Shown: piece after piece, positions 1 to 12,521 of the stretch | Layout: every line of letters starts with the position of its first letter | How positions within the stretch are numbered: position 1 is the stretch's first letter | Assembly: GCF_020889625.1 (NCBI RefSeq) | Contig: NZ_CP086380.1 | Coordinates: forward strand, 62,001 to 126,000 | Reading direction: 5' to 3' | From: Deinococcus radiophilus | GTDB taxonomy: Bacteria > Deinococcota > Deinococci > Deinococcales > Deinococcaceae | Length of the DNA stretch: 64,000 nt | Notes under the pieces: model-generated | Seen by the model: the letters and a program-made list of their open reading frames with translations, nothing else | The model's database searches: none | What the model was told of the DNA's origin: nothing | Program-made: the position numbers and the translations under genes

Positions 1-876
1 TACTTGATCGAAGCCTCCGAGCGGCTGTTTTTGCCTGCCGCGCAGCTGATCATTCCCGAAATCGTGGACTATCACATGCCCCCGGCGGGCGTGGCGCATA
101 ACCTGGTGGTGGTCTCTATCCGCAAGGAGTACCCCGGTCAGGCCTACAAGGTCGCCAACGGGCTCTTCGGCCTGGGCCAGATGATGAACGCCAAAGTGAT
201 CGTGGTGGTCGATGAAGGCGTACGCGTGACCGACCTGGACGCCGTGTGGCGCGAAGTGACCGCCAAGGCCCAGCCGGGCCGCGACACCCTGACCACCCGT
301 GGCCCGATTGACGTGCTGGATCATTCCAGCCGGGGCTGGGGCTACGGCGGCAAGCTGATTATCGACGCGACCACCAAGCGCCCCGAAGAAGTGGGCAGCG
401 CTGTGAGCAGCCGCGAGGATCAGGCCGACGATGTGACCGCCGAAGCCTTTGTGCCGCAGGCCAGCGCCGATTTGCCCGCATTTGAGGGCGTGCTGGACCA
501 GTGGCAGACTCCGGACGGTTATTGGATTGCAGCCCTCGACAAGACCCATGCTGGGCAGGCCCGCGAACTGGCCGAGGCCTTTGCGGCGCATCCGGCGGCG
601 GCGGGCGTACGCCACCTGCTGATCTGCGACGAGCAGACCGATGTGCGCGACCTAGGTGATGTGTGGTGGACGGTACTGAACAACATTGACGCCGAGCGTG
701 ATGTCTGGACGCTGCCTGCACACGCCGGCACGCTGCTGGCCTGGGACGGCGCACGCAAGCTGCCCGAAGAAGGCTTTGTGCGCGAGTGGCCGCCCAAGAT
801 CGTGATGAGTCAGGAGATCAAGGACCGGGTGGACCGGATGTGGAACGTCTACCCGCTGCCCGAGCGCTGGCGCTGA
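1..876 (+). CDS. UbiD-family decarboxylase, 3' part
   Basis: The reading frame is open at the left edge, so only the last 291 residues are visible. They resemble the C-terminal part of UbiD-type prenylated-FMN decarboxylases (MIEASERLFLPAAQ, then an NLVVVSIRKEYPGQA-like stretch and an FGLGQMMNAKVIVVV segment). Members decarboxylate aromatic acids in ubiquinone or menaquinone synthesis. Deinococcus makes menaquinone, so a role in the menaquinone route is likely, but that is inference. The protein ends RWR before TGA at 874-876. The segment around residues 135-190 is less conserved-looking than the rest. The N-terminal catalytic part lies outside the window. Confidence 0.8.
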   Translation, partial: YLIEASERLFLPAAQLIIPEIVDYHMPPAGVAHNLVVVSIRKEYPGQAYKVANGLFGLGQMMNAKVIVVVDEGVRVTDLDAVWREVTAKAQPGRDTLTTRGPIDVLDHSSRGWGYGGKLIIDATTKRPEEVGSAVSSREDQADDVTAEAFVPQASADLPAFEGVLDQWQTPDGYWIAALDKTHAGQARELAEAFAAHPAAAGVRHLLICDEQTDVRDLGDVWWTVLNNIDAERDVWTLPAHAGTLLAWDGARKLPEEGFVREWPPKIVMSQEIKDRVDRMWNVYPLPERWR

Positions 877-1131
877 GTTGAGGGCGGAATCTGCTGCCGC
901 CGAATGGCCCCAAGGAGTAGGCGGCAGCGGCCACTGCTCTGGTCAGTTCTTGCGGGGCCAGCCCGTCGGTTGGGCCTACTTGGGGTATCTCAAAGCTGCT
1001 TGGTGATGAGTCCCGCGCTCGCCCCAGATATGTCCCTGCTGGCGTGGTCAGTGCAGAGGTGCTACAGCATCAGTCAGCCGCTTGTCGTTCCATAGAGCCG
1101 AAGTACGGTTGGTTCAGCTCAGACGAGGCAC
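877..1131. other. Intergenic stretch with no supported gene
   Basis: About 250 bases between the UbiD-like gene and the minus-strand small ORF. A 63-codon plus-strand frame (904-1095) is present, but it has no recognisable motif or ribosome site and is rejected. No promoter or RNA gene is evident. Confidence 0.5.
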
Positions 1132-1157
1132 GAAAAAAACTCCTCCGCAGGGAGAGG
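1132..1157 (-). terminator. Possible terminator of the minus-strand genes
   Basis: Read on the minus strand, a short GC-rich imperfect hairpin (TCTCC/GGAGG arms) is followed by seven Ts, just downstream of the small ORF ending at 1180. The stem is short, so this is tentative. Confidence 0.4.
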
Positions 1158-1179
1158 GTGTGATCCTACTGGGCACGGC

Positions 1180-1425
1180 TCAAAAAAAGCCGCGCCGCTT
1201 GGTGTTGTTCCCGCGTCCAAAACGGCGGTTGGCCTGGTCCAGCAGCGAGTCCAGCATCTTCTCGCGCCGGCTGGGCTGATAAAAGCGGCCCCGTTTGGCT
1301 TTCTGCGAGGCGCGGTAGCGGGTGATCAGGTCTAGGGCGACGGGGGCCAGCACCATCAGAGTGCGGAACTTGCTGGCGCGGCTGCCACGCGCCGCAGTCT
1401 TGGTTATACGGTTGAGTCGGGCCAT
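1180..1425 (-). CDS. Small basic protein, unknown function
   Basis: An 81-residue protein starting MARLNRITKTAARGS and ending TKRRGFF, very rich in Arg and Lys. I do not recognise a family. A short hydrophobic stretch (FRTLMVLAPVALDLI, about residues 20-34) could be a single membrane-associated helix, followed by a basic tail. The same frame extends upstream to 1563, but the ATG at 1425 gives the most protein-like sequence, because the upstream part overlaps the next gene and is compositionally odd. It could be translated together with the membrane protein gene upstream on the same strand. Confidence 0.5.
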   Translation of the reverse strand: MARLNRITKTAARGSRASKFRTLMVLAPVALDLITRYRASQKAKRGRFYQPSRREKMLDSLLDQANRRFGRGNNTKRRGFF

Positions 1426-1481
1426 ATGCGCAGTATGGCGCAGCGCTGGGCGAGCTGAATGAAGCCAGAGCCGTGGTTTCC

Positions 1482-2096
1482 TTAAATTGCAGGGACGGAT
1501 CGGCGAGTCTGATGACGCTGGAGAATAACACCTAGCCCCGGCGCAAGCACCAGCAGCGTCCAAAAGGGCCAGCCGGAGATATGGGTTTGGATATCGGTGG
1601 TGATCAGGCCCTGAACCTGGCGTTCGCTGACGGGCGTGGACGCCTCAGAGTCGGGCATGCGCACAATAGCGTTCCCGACCACCGTGGTTCCCGGCAGCGC
1701 CGCTGGACCGGGACTCAGAACGACATTTTGCAACTGCATCAGCTCTGCGCCCTGCTGCTGCTCAATTTTGGCGACCATCAACTGCGGCGCGCTCAGAATC
1801 AGCAGGGCGGTGACGGCTCCCAGCAAGGGGGCCAGGGCTGCCCGCAGCGGGGTACTCAGCCAGTCGCGCCGCCAGTAGACCAGCGTTAGCAATGCCGTGG
1901 CCAGCGCGCCCAGGCTCAGGCCGGGGCTAAGCCGCACGGCGTCACCGATGACCGGCAGCGTCAGGAACAGCCGCATATAAGCCTGAAGCGCCAGCGCCAG
2001 CAAGCACAGTCCCAGTCCCAGCAGGGCAGGAGGGCTGAGGGGGCCTGTCTCTGGGGCCAGGGGTGCAGGAGGAAAATCACTGAGCGGCGCAGTCAT
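1482..2096 (-). CDS. Membrane protein, unknown function
   Basis: A 204-residue protein with a Pro-rich N terminus and about four hydrophobic helices: near residues 24-52 (possibly two close helices), 56-73, 86-103 and 177-193. Between the last two helices lies a soluble loop of about 70 residues (KIEQQQGAELMQLQNVV onwards), presumably exposed on one face of the membrane. I recognise no family. On the minus strand a TAGAGT -10 box (2103-2108) sits 6 bases before the ATG, suggesting a leaderless transcript and supporting this start. Confidence 0.6.
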   Translation of the reverse strand: MTAPLSDFPPAPLAPETGPLSPPALLGLGLCLLALALQAYMRLFLTLPVIGDAVRLSPGLSLGALATALLTLVYWRRDWLSTPLRAALAPLLGAVTALLILSAPQLMVAKIEQQQGAELMQLQNVVLSPGPAALPGTTVVGNAIVRMPDSEASTPVSERQVQGLITTDIQTHISGWPFWTLLVLAPGLGVILQRHQTRRSVPAI

Positions 2097-2234
2097 TGCA
2101 TTACTCTAGAGTGACTTTGGTTTCAATTGTGGCTATTCTGCCGTTGTTTCGGGTAGTTTGGCTTTTGCCCTTGCCGGCGACCCTGGCCAGTTCAGGAGCT
2201 GTGGCCCAGGCCGCTTACGCAAATTCAAACCTGC

Positions 2235-2240
2235 TATAAT
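2235..2240 (+). promoter_or_regulatory. -10 box of the rpsF promoter
   Basis: A perfect TATAAT lies 77 bases upstream of rpsF. A poor -35 match (CTTACG, 2214-2219) stands 15 bases further up. It would drive the rpsF-ssb-rpsR-rplI group. Confidence 0.55.
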
Positions 2241-2317
2241 CTGCAGTTGCGCCGCGAGGCGAGGCGGCCCCATGCGGCTGACCCCGCCCCCGCAGCAGAA
2301 AGCGAGGTGAATGAAAA

Positions 2318-2629
2318 ATGGCACAATACGACCTGAACCTGATTTTGAACCCCAACATCAGCGCCGAGCAGGTGGAGATCGAAAAAGACTTCATCAGCCG
2401 CGCCATTGAGAATGCTGGTGGTGAAGTCACCAACCTGGACGAACTGGGCAACCGCCGCCTGGCCTACGCCGTCAACAAGACCCGCGAAGGCTACTACCTG
2501 ATGTACACCATCAACGCGTCGGGCAACCCTGAAAAAGACATTGCCAGCAACCTGCGTCTGCGCGACAACGTGTACCGCGTGCTGGTGGTCAAAGACCGTC
2601 CCGAGTGGAAAACCAAGAAGAGCGCTTAA
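2318..2629 (+). CDS. rpsF: 30S ribosomal protein S6
   Basis: A 103-residue S6 of normal length (MAQYDLNLILNPN start; LGNRRLAYAVNKTREGYY core). S6 binds the central domain of 16S rRNA in the platform together with S18, whose gene lies two genes downstream. The start has an AGGTGAATGAAAA leader. The order rpsF-ssb-rpsR-rplI is a widely conserved bacterial arrangement linking the S6/S18 pair with SSB. The -10 box at 2235 is the likely promoter. Confidence 0.97.
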   Translation: MAQYDLNLILNPNISAEQVEIEKDFISRAIENAGGEVTNLDELGNRRLAYAVNKTREGYYLMYTINASGNPEKDIASNLRLRDNVYRVLVVKDRPEWKTKKSA

Positions 2630-2660
2630 GCTCCGACTTGGATTAAGCTTGCTTGCCCAA

Positions 2661-2677
2661 TTATGTCATTGACATAA
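2661..2677 (+). promoter_or_regulatory. Radiation/desiccation response motif (DdrO operator)
   Basis: The 17-bp sequence TTATGTCATTGACATAA is present exactly, an interrupted palindrome with TTATG/CATAA arms. It matches the RDRM to which the repressor DdrO binds in Deinococcus; DdrO is cleaved by IrrE (PprI) after DNA damage, which opens the regulon. Here the motif covers the -35 box of the ssb promoter, so bound repressor would block RNA polymerase. ssb is a known RDRM-regulon member in other Deinococcus species. Confidence 0.93.
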
Positions 2678-2697
2678 TAATCAATCCATACTATGCT
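2669..2697 (+). promoter_or_regulatory. ssb promoter
   Basis: TTGACA at 2669-2674 and TATGCT at 2692-2697 are separated by exactly 17 bases, close to the sigma-70 ideal. The -35 box is part of the RDRM operator. Transcription should start near 2704, giving a leader of roughly 100 bases before ssb. This promoter would make ssb inducible on its own in addition to reading from the rpsF promoter. Confidence 0.88.
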
Positions 2698-2802
2698 TCA
2701 TTTGACCCGCCTCCAGGGTGGAGGACAGGGATTTCAGGGCCGCTAGCCTATGACATATAAGACCCTTGTTAGCTTGCTAGCGACGTAAAAGGAGAGATGA
2801 TT

Positions 2803-3690
<888 letters not shown>

Positions 3691-3696
3691 CGGTCC

Positions 3697-3717
3697 GCCT
3701 GGGCCAAAAGCCCAGGC
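3697..3717 (+). other. Perfect hairpin between ssb and rpsR
   Basis: GCCTGGGC (3697-3704) and GCCCAGGC (3710-3717) form an 8-bp perfect stem with a 5-base loop just after the ssb stop. No T-run follows, so it is not a classical terminator. It may be an RNA processing or stability element separating ssb and rpsR messages. Confidence 0.55.
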
Positions 3718-3820
3718 ACGAGCGAGAGCGAGTCACCGTTTTGGCGAAGGGCCGCCCCTGAGCCAAATTCTTAGCGCCCGCCCGACCTGAAAACTCGGCC
3801 CATCCAACAAAGGACCAACC

Positions 3821-4087
<267 letters not shown>

Positions 4088-4098
4088 GGAGCGCAGCC

Positions 4099-4539
4099 AT
4101 GCAAGTGATTCTTCTTGAACCCGGCAAGCTGGGCCAGATCGGTGACGTGGTGAGCGTCAAGCCCGGCTATGCCCGCAACTTCCTGATTCCCAAAGGTATG
4201 GCCGTTCCGGCCAACTCCACCAACATGAAGTCCCTGGAGGCACGCATCCGCAGTCGCCAGAAGATCATGGCTGAGGAGAAAGCTGGTGCTGAGGATCTGG
4301 CCAGCCGCCTGGAAAACGTTGCCATCGAGCTGAGCGTCCGCGCCGGCGAAGGCAAAGTGTACGGCGCTGTGACCTCCAGCGACGTGGCCGATGCTCTGGA
4401 CCGTCTGGGCTTCGACGTAGACCGCCGCCGAATCGAAATGCCCAAAGCCGTCAAGGACATTGGCGAGTACGACATCAGCTACAAGGCCCACCCTGAGGTG
4501 AGCATCCCCCTGAAGCTGGTTGTTCACGCCGAGAAATAA
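4099..4539 (+). CDS. rplI: 50S ribosomal protein L9
   Basis: A 146-residue L9 of normal length: N-terminal rRNA-binding domain (MQVILLEPGKLGQIGDVVSV, with PGYARNFLIPKGMA), a long connecting helix near residues 40-75, and a C-terminal domain with the GKVYGAVTSSDVADAL motif. L9 binds near the L1 stalk and helps keep the reading frame. It is the last gene of the rpsF group and is followed by a strong terminator. Confidence 0.97.
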   Translation: MQVILLEPGKLGQIGDVVSVKPGYARNFLIPKGMAVPANSTNMKSLEARIRSRQKIMAEEKAGAEDLASRLENVAIELSVRAGEGKVYGAVTSSDVADALDRLGFDVDRRRIEMPKAVKDIGEYDISYKAHPEVSIPLKLVVHAEK

Positions 4540-4562
4540 GTCTGGCCTCCCAGCCAAAAAAG

Positions 4563-4588
4563 AGCCGCCCTTCGGGGCGGTCTTTTAT
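4563..4588 (+). terminator. Rho-independent terminator after rplI
   Basis: CCGCCC-TTCG-GGGCGG hairpin (4565-4580), a stable tetraloop, followed by TCTTTTATT. It ends the rpsF-ssb-rpsR-rplI transcript and may also protect the convergent minus-strand gene ending at 4607. Confidence 0.9.
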
Positions 4589-4606
4589 TGGTTAGAGAGA
4601 ATGAGC

Positions 4607-5563
4607 CTATTCCCCTTCGCGTACAGCCCCGATCAATTCTTCGGCTACCTTGAGTGCCGCTGGCCCCAGTGGAGAGCGGGTGATGCCCAGCAACACACTC
4701 AGCTTGTTTTGGCGCATGCCCGACAGGTGAGGCCAGCGGGCGATGTCTTCGCGGTGGTGTAGGTAAGTCTCGTCGCGTAGAAAACGGACGGTGCCATCGT
4801 AGTAGCCGGCTTCGGCAGCGGCGCGGGCTTGCTTTTCCTGAGTCATCATCTTCAGGCCACGGGTCGCCAGCAGCGCGGCGCGGGCTTCGTCGCGGCCCCC
4901 GAAGCCATACAGCTGTTCCAGCAGATAGACCGACTTGGGAAATTTCAGACCAGCGGCGGCCCGCCAGGCATGCGGCAAGCGCAATTCGAATTCAGGCCAC
5001 AGGCCCGCGTGGGTCAGCAGGGCCGGATAGAGCTGCTCGGTGGCCCAGCGGCGGGCTTCACCCAGGGCGGTGATCTGTTCGGCAGGGCCGGCACCACCTG
5101 CCCGGAAGCTCTGTTTGGCAGCCGTCAGTTCCTCACTAACAGACCGCAGGGTTTCCTCACGCCAGTCGGCCCGGCGCTCGTCGCTGAGATTCCACAGTTG
5201 CCGCTGGATCCGCGCAAAGTAGCCGGTGGGATCGTATAAGGCTCGGCTGGTCGCCAGCAGGCCCAGTGGCGCTTCAGAGCGGATCTCATCCCATTCGCGC
5301 CAGCGCTCCAGCTGTTCGTAAGGAAAGCGGATCACCCGGATGCCAGTCCGTGTGTCGTCCTGCACGCTGCTCACGCCCCGCTCAAACGCTACGAAGGTGG
5401 GGATGCTCCCAGACCAGGCGTCGTCGGTGTCGAAGCTGCCTGCAGCAGCTACGGCCCGCACGCGGCGGTCGGAGATGAGTTTCTCGGCCATTTTCTCGGC
5501 CCGTTGTGCCAGTTCGTTCAAGGTGTGCTTTCTCCCCCAGATGTCCCCAATCCCTTGGGTCAT
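4607..5563 (-). CDS. Degenerate nucleotidyltransferase-like protein
   Basis: A 318-residue soluble protein. Residues 25-115 look like a nucleotidyltransferase fold: [19 protein letters not shown] stands where a GS-x-SDxD active site would be, and [16 protein letters not shown] resembles the strand and helix that follow in that fold. The usual paired Asp residues are not clear, so catalysis is doubtful. The C-terminal two thirds are helical without a known motif. A TACAGT box lies 9 bases before the start on the minus strand. Family assignment is inference from motif shape. Confidence 0.55.
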   Translation of the reverse strand: MTQGIGDIWGRKHTLNELAQRAEKMAEKLISDRRVRAVAAAGSFDTDDAWSGSIPTFVAFERGVSSVQDDTRTGIRVIRFPYEQLERWREWDEIRSEAPLGLLATSRALYDPTGYFARIQRQLWNLSDERRADWREETLRSVSEELTAAKQSFRAGGAGPAEQITALGEARRWATEQLYPALLTHAGLWPEFELRLPHAWRAAAGLKFPKSVYLLEQLYGFGGRDEARAALLATRGLKMMTQEKQARAAAEAGYYDGTVRFLRDETYLHHREDIARWPHLSGMRQNKLSVLLGITRSPLGPAALKVAEELIGAVREGE

Positions 5564-5644
5564 CGGTGCATTACTGTAGCGGCTGCGCGGTGTATGGGCC
5601 GTTAATGCAGCGCCTATCCTTATCGTGTAGAAAAGCCGGGTAAA

Positions 5645-7042
5645 TCAGCCGATCAGCACGTCGTTGGTTTCGGGATAGCGGACTGGGGGTGGCAATTCAC
5701 GCTGCATAAAGGCCACGGCCAGCGTGAGTGGGCCGATGCGTCCCAAGAACATCAGCGCAATAATGATGATGTCCTGGGCCGGGTTCAGCAGCGGTGTGGC
5801 GTTCATGCTCAGGCCCACCGTGGCAAAGGCACTGACTGCCTCAAAGACCAGTTGGATAAACAGTAGGCCACCTGCTCCGTCAGGCTTATTGAAGACCAGC
5901 AGCAAGAGGATGCCCAGCGCGAGCAGAATCAGACTGAGCAGCCCCACGCTCATGGCCCTCAGAATGGTGTCAGTGCCCAGTTGCCGCCCGAACACCACTG
6001 CATTTTTGCGGCCCAGGATCAGGGCCACAGCGCTCAGTGCCATCACGAAGATGGTGTTGGTCTTGATGCCCCCAGCGGTTGAGCCAGAGTTGCCGCCGAT
6101 CAGCATCAGCAGCATGGTGTAGAACAGTGCGGCGAAAGTCATCTGCGAGTAGTCCAGCGTATTGAAGCCGGCAGTGCGTGGCGTCACGCCCTGAAACCAG
6201 GCGGCCATCAGCTTTTCACCCAGTGGCAGGCCGCCTAGGGTGGCCGGGTTGTTCCACTCCATTGCTCCGAACAAGAGCGGCGCGGTCAGCAGCAAAAAGG
6301 CCATCATGGTGAGGGAAATCCGGGTGTTGGTGGTCAACTTATTGCGGCGGTCTTGCAGCCACTCCAGCACGTTGACCTGCACCAGAAAGCCCGTCCCGCC
6401 CAGAATGATCAGGAGTGGAATAAAGACATTGATCAGCGGGTCACCCACCAGTCCAGTCAGCCCAGTGGCATATAGGCTGAACCCGGCGTTGTTGAAGGCG
6501 CTGACCGAGTGAAACAGCGCGTAGTACAGCCCCTGGCCCAGTCCCTCACGGGCAATGAAGTCAGGGGCCAGCAGCGCTGCACCGACCAATTCGATCAGTA
6601 GAGCGCTCAAGACAACGGTGCGGACCAGCCGGGGAGCGTCTCCCAGAAAGGGCGTGTTCACCTGCTGGGCAGCATTCAGGCGGCTCCGCACCCCCACCCG
6701 GCGGCGCAAGAGCAGCGCCGTCATGGTCCCCACCGTGACAAGGCCCAGGCCGCCAAACTGAATCAGGAGCAGCAGGACGCCCTCACCGAAGCCAGAAAAG
6801 GTGGTGCCAGGGTTCACTACGGCCAGCCCAGTGACACACACTGCACTGGTGGCCATAAAAAGTGCCTGCAGCAGCGTGATGCGCTGCCCCGCTTCCAGGC
6901 TGACCGGCAGCCACAACAGCAGTGTCCCTACCAGAATGGCGGCGCCGAAAGTCAGGGCGATCAGCTGGGCCGGGCTGAAGCGGCGGGGCGAGAACTTGCC
7001 GGGCAAAAGCTTGCTCAGGGCGGGGGGGAGGCGGCTGGTCAT
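5645..7042 (-). CDS. K+ uptake channel subunit (TrkH/KtrB family)
   Basis: A 465-residue membrane protein of the Trk/Ktr superfamily, which carries K+ (often with Na+) into the cell together with a cytosolic KtrA/TrkA-type partner. All four pore loops with their selectivity glycines are visible: SAVCVTGLAVVN, HSVSAFNNAGFSL, GVTPRTAGFNT and VSAFATVGLSM. The conserved GGNSGSTAGGIKT segment precedes the third/fourth repeat junction. The ATG at 7042 is chosen over an upstream start at 7075 because AAAGGA is about 6 bases from it. No ktrA-like gene is next to it; it faces ppc divergently. Confidence 0.92.
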   Translation of the reverse strand: MTSRLPPALSKLLPGKFSPRRFSPAQLIALTFGAAILVGTLLLWLPVSLEAGQRITLLQALFMATSAVCVTGLAVVNPGTTFSGFGEGVLLLLIQFGGLGLVTVGTMTALLLRRRVGVRSRLNAAQQVNTPFLGDAPRLVRTVVLSALLIELVGAALLAPDFIAREGLGQGLYYALFHSVSAFNNAGFSLYATGLTGLVGDPLINVFIPLLIILGGTGFLVQVNVLEWLQDRRNKLTTNTRISLTMMAFLLLTAPLLFGAMEWNNPATLGGLPLGEKLMAAWFQGVTPRTAGFNTLDYSQMTFAALFYTMLLMLIGGNSGSTAGGIKTNTIFVMALSAVALILGRKNAVVFGRQLGTDTILRAMSVGLLSLILLALGILLLLVFNKPDGAGGLLFIQLVFEAVSAFATVGLSMNATPLLNPAQDIIIIALMFLGRIGPLTLAVAFMQRELPPPVRYPETNDVLIG

Positions 7043-7258
7043 CCATATCCTTTCGGTCCGGCAGGCACAGGCCACAGCTCAAGCCACCGGATGGGCAAAC
7101 GGGCCTATTGTACTCCTCATCACACGGTCAGAAGTGACTTGGTAAAACGGAATTTCTACACGTGTAGGACGGAGAATGGGGAAGTCAGTCACTGCGGTTT
7201 TCCATTTCGTGCTAAGACACTGCTGGAGGCAGATCAACATGCGACGAGGGGCAAACAG

Positions 7259-9775
<2,517 letters not shown>

Positions 9776-9784
9776 GCTAGGCCT

Positions 9785-10243
9785 ATGAAACTGGCCGAAG
9801 CCCTGATTCTCCGTGCCGACCTCCAGAAGCGTCTGGCTCAGGTGGCCGCCCGCCTGGGTCAAAACGTGCTGGTGCAAGAAGGCGATGCCCCCGCTGAGGA
9901 CCCTGCTGCCCTGCTGGCCGAACATGCGGACCTGACCGCGGGGCTGGGCCGGCTCATCCCCGCCATTCACCTCACCAACCTGAGCACCCGCCTGGCCGAT
10001 GGCCGCACACTGACCCACGCGCTAACCGAACGTGACCTGCTGGACGCAAGGCTGGAACTCCTGCGCCGTACCGCTGAAAGCGCCTCCGTCCAGCAGCAGC
10101 GCTTTGGTGGCAGCGAAATTCGCTGGGTGCCGACGGTGAGTATCCGTGAGTTGCAGACCCAGATCGACGCTTTGGCCAAAGTCCGCCGCGAGCTGGACAC
10201 GGCGCTGCAACAGGCCAATTGGCTGACGGACCTGTTGGAGTAG
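9785..10243 (+). CDS. DIP1984-family protein
   Basis: A 152-residue, largely helical protein (MKLAEALILRADLQKRL start; NLSTRLADGRTLTHALTERD and GSEIRWVPTVSIRELQ blocks). These match the DIP1984 family, earlier labelled septicolysin, whose role is unknown. A TAAGCT box (9773-9778) overlaps the ppc stop codon and lies 6 bases before the ATG, so the gene is probably expressed from its own leaderless promoter rather than only by read-through from ppc. Confidence 0.8.
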   Translation: MKLAEALILRADLQKRLAQVAARLGQNVLVQEGDAPAEDPAALLAEHADLTAGLGRLIPAIHLTNLSTRLADGRTLTHALTERDLLDARLELLRRTAESASVQQQRFGGSEIRWVPTVSIRELQTQIDALAKVRRELDTALQQANWLTDLLE

Positions 10244-10452
10244 TCAGCGTCTATACTCCTGGCGTGGGTCAGCGGCAGCGGGCGAGGGCTAGCGCCTTGC
10301 GGAGGCCTGTCCGCAGCCTTGGGACTGGGGGGACAGTCATCTTTTCACTTTTTTCCCCAGCACCTAGCACAGCACCACACTTTTCTGTCACTTTCACTTC
10401 CTTAGTCCTGACGCTGAAGCTGACCCATGCCCCTCGCCACTTGGTGGGGGGG

Positions 10453-11103
10453 TTAGTTCTTATCTGGAGCCGGAGTCAGCATGACCTGGTACATGTAGCG
10501 TGCGGGGCCGTCCAACTGGCCGTAGCGCTCAAACAGTTCCAACAAGTCCAGCTGCAGCGCTTTGGCCTGAGTATGGCTCAGATATAGCGGCCCCAGCCCA
10601 AAATGCACAGCGCTGGTGTCCGGCTGTAGTGGGTTCCACGGCTGCCCTTCCCGCGTGGCAGGGAGCAAGCTGATGGCATGTTCCTGCTCCGCTGAGGCCA
10701 GGAATCCGCCCACTGCCAGGGGACCGTCACTCACAGCGGCGGCCAGCTGATCACGCATCGCCCTTTCATAGGGTGCAAAGCTGAGGTCCAGATAGTCCTG
10801 GACGCTCATCAGCGCCAGAGGAATGAAAAATTGACGGTAGGGACAATGGTAGTAGCGCAGCGGCTTGCCACTCCGGGGCTGCTCGCGCACCAGCCGCAGC
10901 AGGCCTAACTGCTCGTAGCGCTGCACCAGGCGGTAGGCCCGCACATCCGGCCACCCCACGGCCTGGGCAAACTGCCGCACCGTCATCCCCGCTGGGTTGG
11001 TCATGAAGTGCCGCAGGCGCCGCAAGTGTTCTACCTGGCTCACAGCGGCGGCAACCTGAGGTGTCTGGACGTGCAGCACACTATTTTCATCTGCGGGTTT
11101 CAT
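10453..11103 (-). CDS. HTH-domain transcriptional regulator, probable
   Basis: A 216-residue protein from the ATG at 11103 (MKPADENSVLHVQTP). Residues 15-80 look like a winged helix-turn-helix: VEHLRRLRHFMTNPAG, MTVRQFAQAVGWPDVRAY and LVQRYEQLGLLRLV, followed by a beta-wing (GKPLRYYHCP). The C-terminal half has no known motif and may bind a ligand or partner. A TAAGCT box (11111-11116) lies 7 bases before the start, pointing to a leaderless message. It is divergent from the serine hydrolase gene, which it might control (inference). Confidence 0.65.
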   Translation of the reverse strand: MKPADENSVLHVQTPQVAAAVSQVEHLRRLRHFMTNPAGMTVRQFAQAVGWPDVRAYRLVQRYEQLGLLRLVREQPRSGKPLRYYHCPYRQFFIPLALMSVQDYLDLSFAPYERAMRDQLAAAVSDGPLAVGGFLASAEQEHAISLLPATREGQPWNPLQPDTSAVHFGLGPLYLSHTQAKALQLDLLELFERYGQLDGPARYMYQVMLTPAPDKN

Positions 11104-11132
11104 TGAACATAGCTTAGCCTCAGCATGCGGGT

Positions 11133-12521
11133 ATGACTTGGATGCCTCGCCACAACAGCTTCCGTTTTTTGCGTACGGCCCTTGTGCTGGTGGCCCTGAT
11201 GTGGGGCTTAGGGTCGGCGCAGGCGTCCTGGCTGAGCCCAGAACAGGTTCAGGCACAAATGCAGGAATTTCGGCGGCAGACCGGCGTGCCTGGCGTGGCG
11301 GTGGCGGTGCTGCAAGGCGGCCAGATGACGGTGCAGAGCCTGGGAGTCTCCCCGCAGGCGCGCTTCAAGGTCGCTTCGGTCAGCAAATCGTTTACTGCCG
11401 CTGTCATTTTGCGCCTGGCCGACCAGGGAAAGCTGGATTTGGACCGCCCGGTAACGCAATATGTGCCGCTGGTCTGGCAGGATTCACGCGGGCCTGCGGT
11501 CACGGTAAGACATTTGCTGAACCAGACCTCGGGCCTGAGTGACGGGGCCAGTGGTCAATTGCTCACCCATACATTTACGCCACCTGCCGAGCTGCTGGCC
11601 GACATTGCGGCCGCCCCACTCAGCGCCGCAGCGGGTGAGCGCTTCGAGTACGCCAATGTCAACTACGCGCTGCTGGCCCTGATCGCCGAGCGGGTCAGCG
11701 GGCAATCTTACGCCGAGCTGCTGCCTTCCGAGGTCTTCGCCCCGCTAGAGCTGGGGGGCGAGGTGAGAGGTGACTGTGCTGAAACTCCGCCTCAGACGGC
11801 TCAGGGACACACCCTGCTCCTGCGCTGGGCCATCCCTGCCACAGAGCCGCACAGCAACTGCCTCGGCAGTGGCAACGTCGTGGCTTCGGCGGCAGACCTG
11901 GGCCGCTGGCTGCAGGAGAATTTCTCGCCTTCTTCCACCCTGCTGACCCCGGTGCAGCGACGCCTGATGCAGCAGCCCGGTGCAGCGGGAGACTACGGGA
12001 TGGGCTGGTACCGTATCCAACAGCCTGATCTGCCGCCCTACCTGGGACACGGCGGCAATCTGGTCACCTACGCCACGCATGTGGTTTACGATCCCAGCAC
12101 CCAGACGGGTCTGGCGGTGTTGCTAGACACCAACGGTCCGGCGGCCCTGCTGACCTTAAACCTCCTGCGTGAGCGTCACGGCCTACCAGCCGTTCCCATG
12201 TCCTCGCCCAGTTTCTGGTTGGATGTGGTTTTGCTGGGGTTGGCTGCTGTAGCCCTGGCCTGGGCACTTTGGGCCGTAGGCCGACGTCAGCGGTGGCAGG
12301 CGTGGGCAGTGGCGGCCCCACGTTGGCGAGTCGGGCTGAGCCTCCTGCTGCCGATCTTGCTGCTGGGGGTAATGGTCTTCGCGCCGACCCTGGCCTTTAC
12401 TGCGCCTCTTACATCCTGGCCGGTGGTGCTGACCCTGCTCCCCAGCAGCGCAGGCTTGTGGGTGGCAGTGGCGGCCATCCTGACAGGGTGGGCAGCCCGC
12501 CTAGTCTTCCTGAACCGCTGA
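11133..12521 (+). CDS. Serine hydrolase of the beta-lactamase/PBP fold
   Basis: A 462-residue exported protein. An N-terminal hydrophobic signal (about residues 13-30, ending SAQA) is followed by a class C beta-lactamase-like domain with the SVSK catalytic tetrad (Ser82, Lys85), a YAN motif near residue 173 and an HGG near 306 in place of KTG. The last 110 residues hold about three membrane helices, so the domain is anchored with its active site outside the membrane. Peptidoglycan or peptide substrate is possible; resistance to beta-lactams is not implied. Its 3' end overlaps rarA tail to tail by 21 bases. Confidence 0.85.
   Translation: MTWMPRHNSFRFLRTALVLVALMWGLGSAQASWLSPEQVQAQMQEFRRQTGVPGVAVAVLQGGQMTVQSLGVSPQARFKVASVSKSFTAAVILRLADQGKLDLDRPVTQYVPLVWQDSRGPAVTVRHLLNQTSGLSDGASGQLLTHTFTPPAELLADIAAAPLSAAAGERFEYANVNYALLALIAERVSGQSYAELLPSEVFAPLELGGEVRGDCAETPPQTAQGHTLLLRWAIPATEPHSNCLGSGNVVASAADLGRWLQENFSPSSTLLTPVQRRLMQQPGAAGDYGMGWYRIQQPDLPPYLGHGGNLVTYATHVVYDPSTQTGLAVLLDTNGPAALLTLNLLRERHGLPAVPMSSPSFWLDVVLLGLAAVALAWALWAVGRRQRWQAWAVAAPRWRVGLSLLLPILLLGVMVFAPTLAFTAPLTSWPVVLTLLPSSAGLWVAVAAILTGWAARLVFLNR

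Noticed and set aside
904..1095. 63-codon frame after the UbiD-like gene
   Set aside because: No ribosome site, no -10 box close to the start and odd composition.
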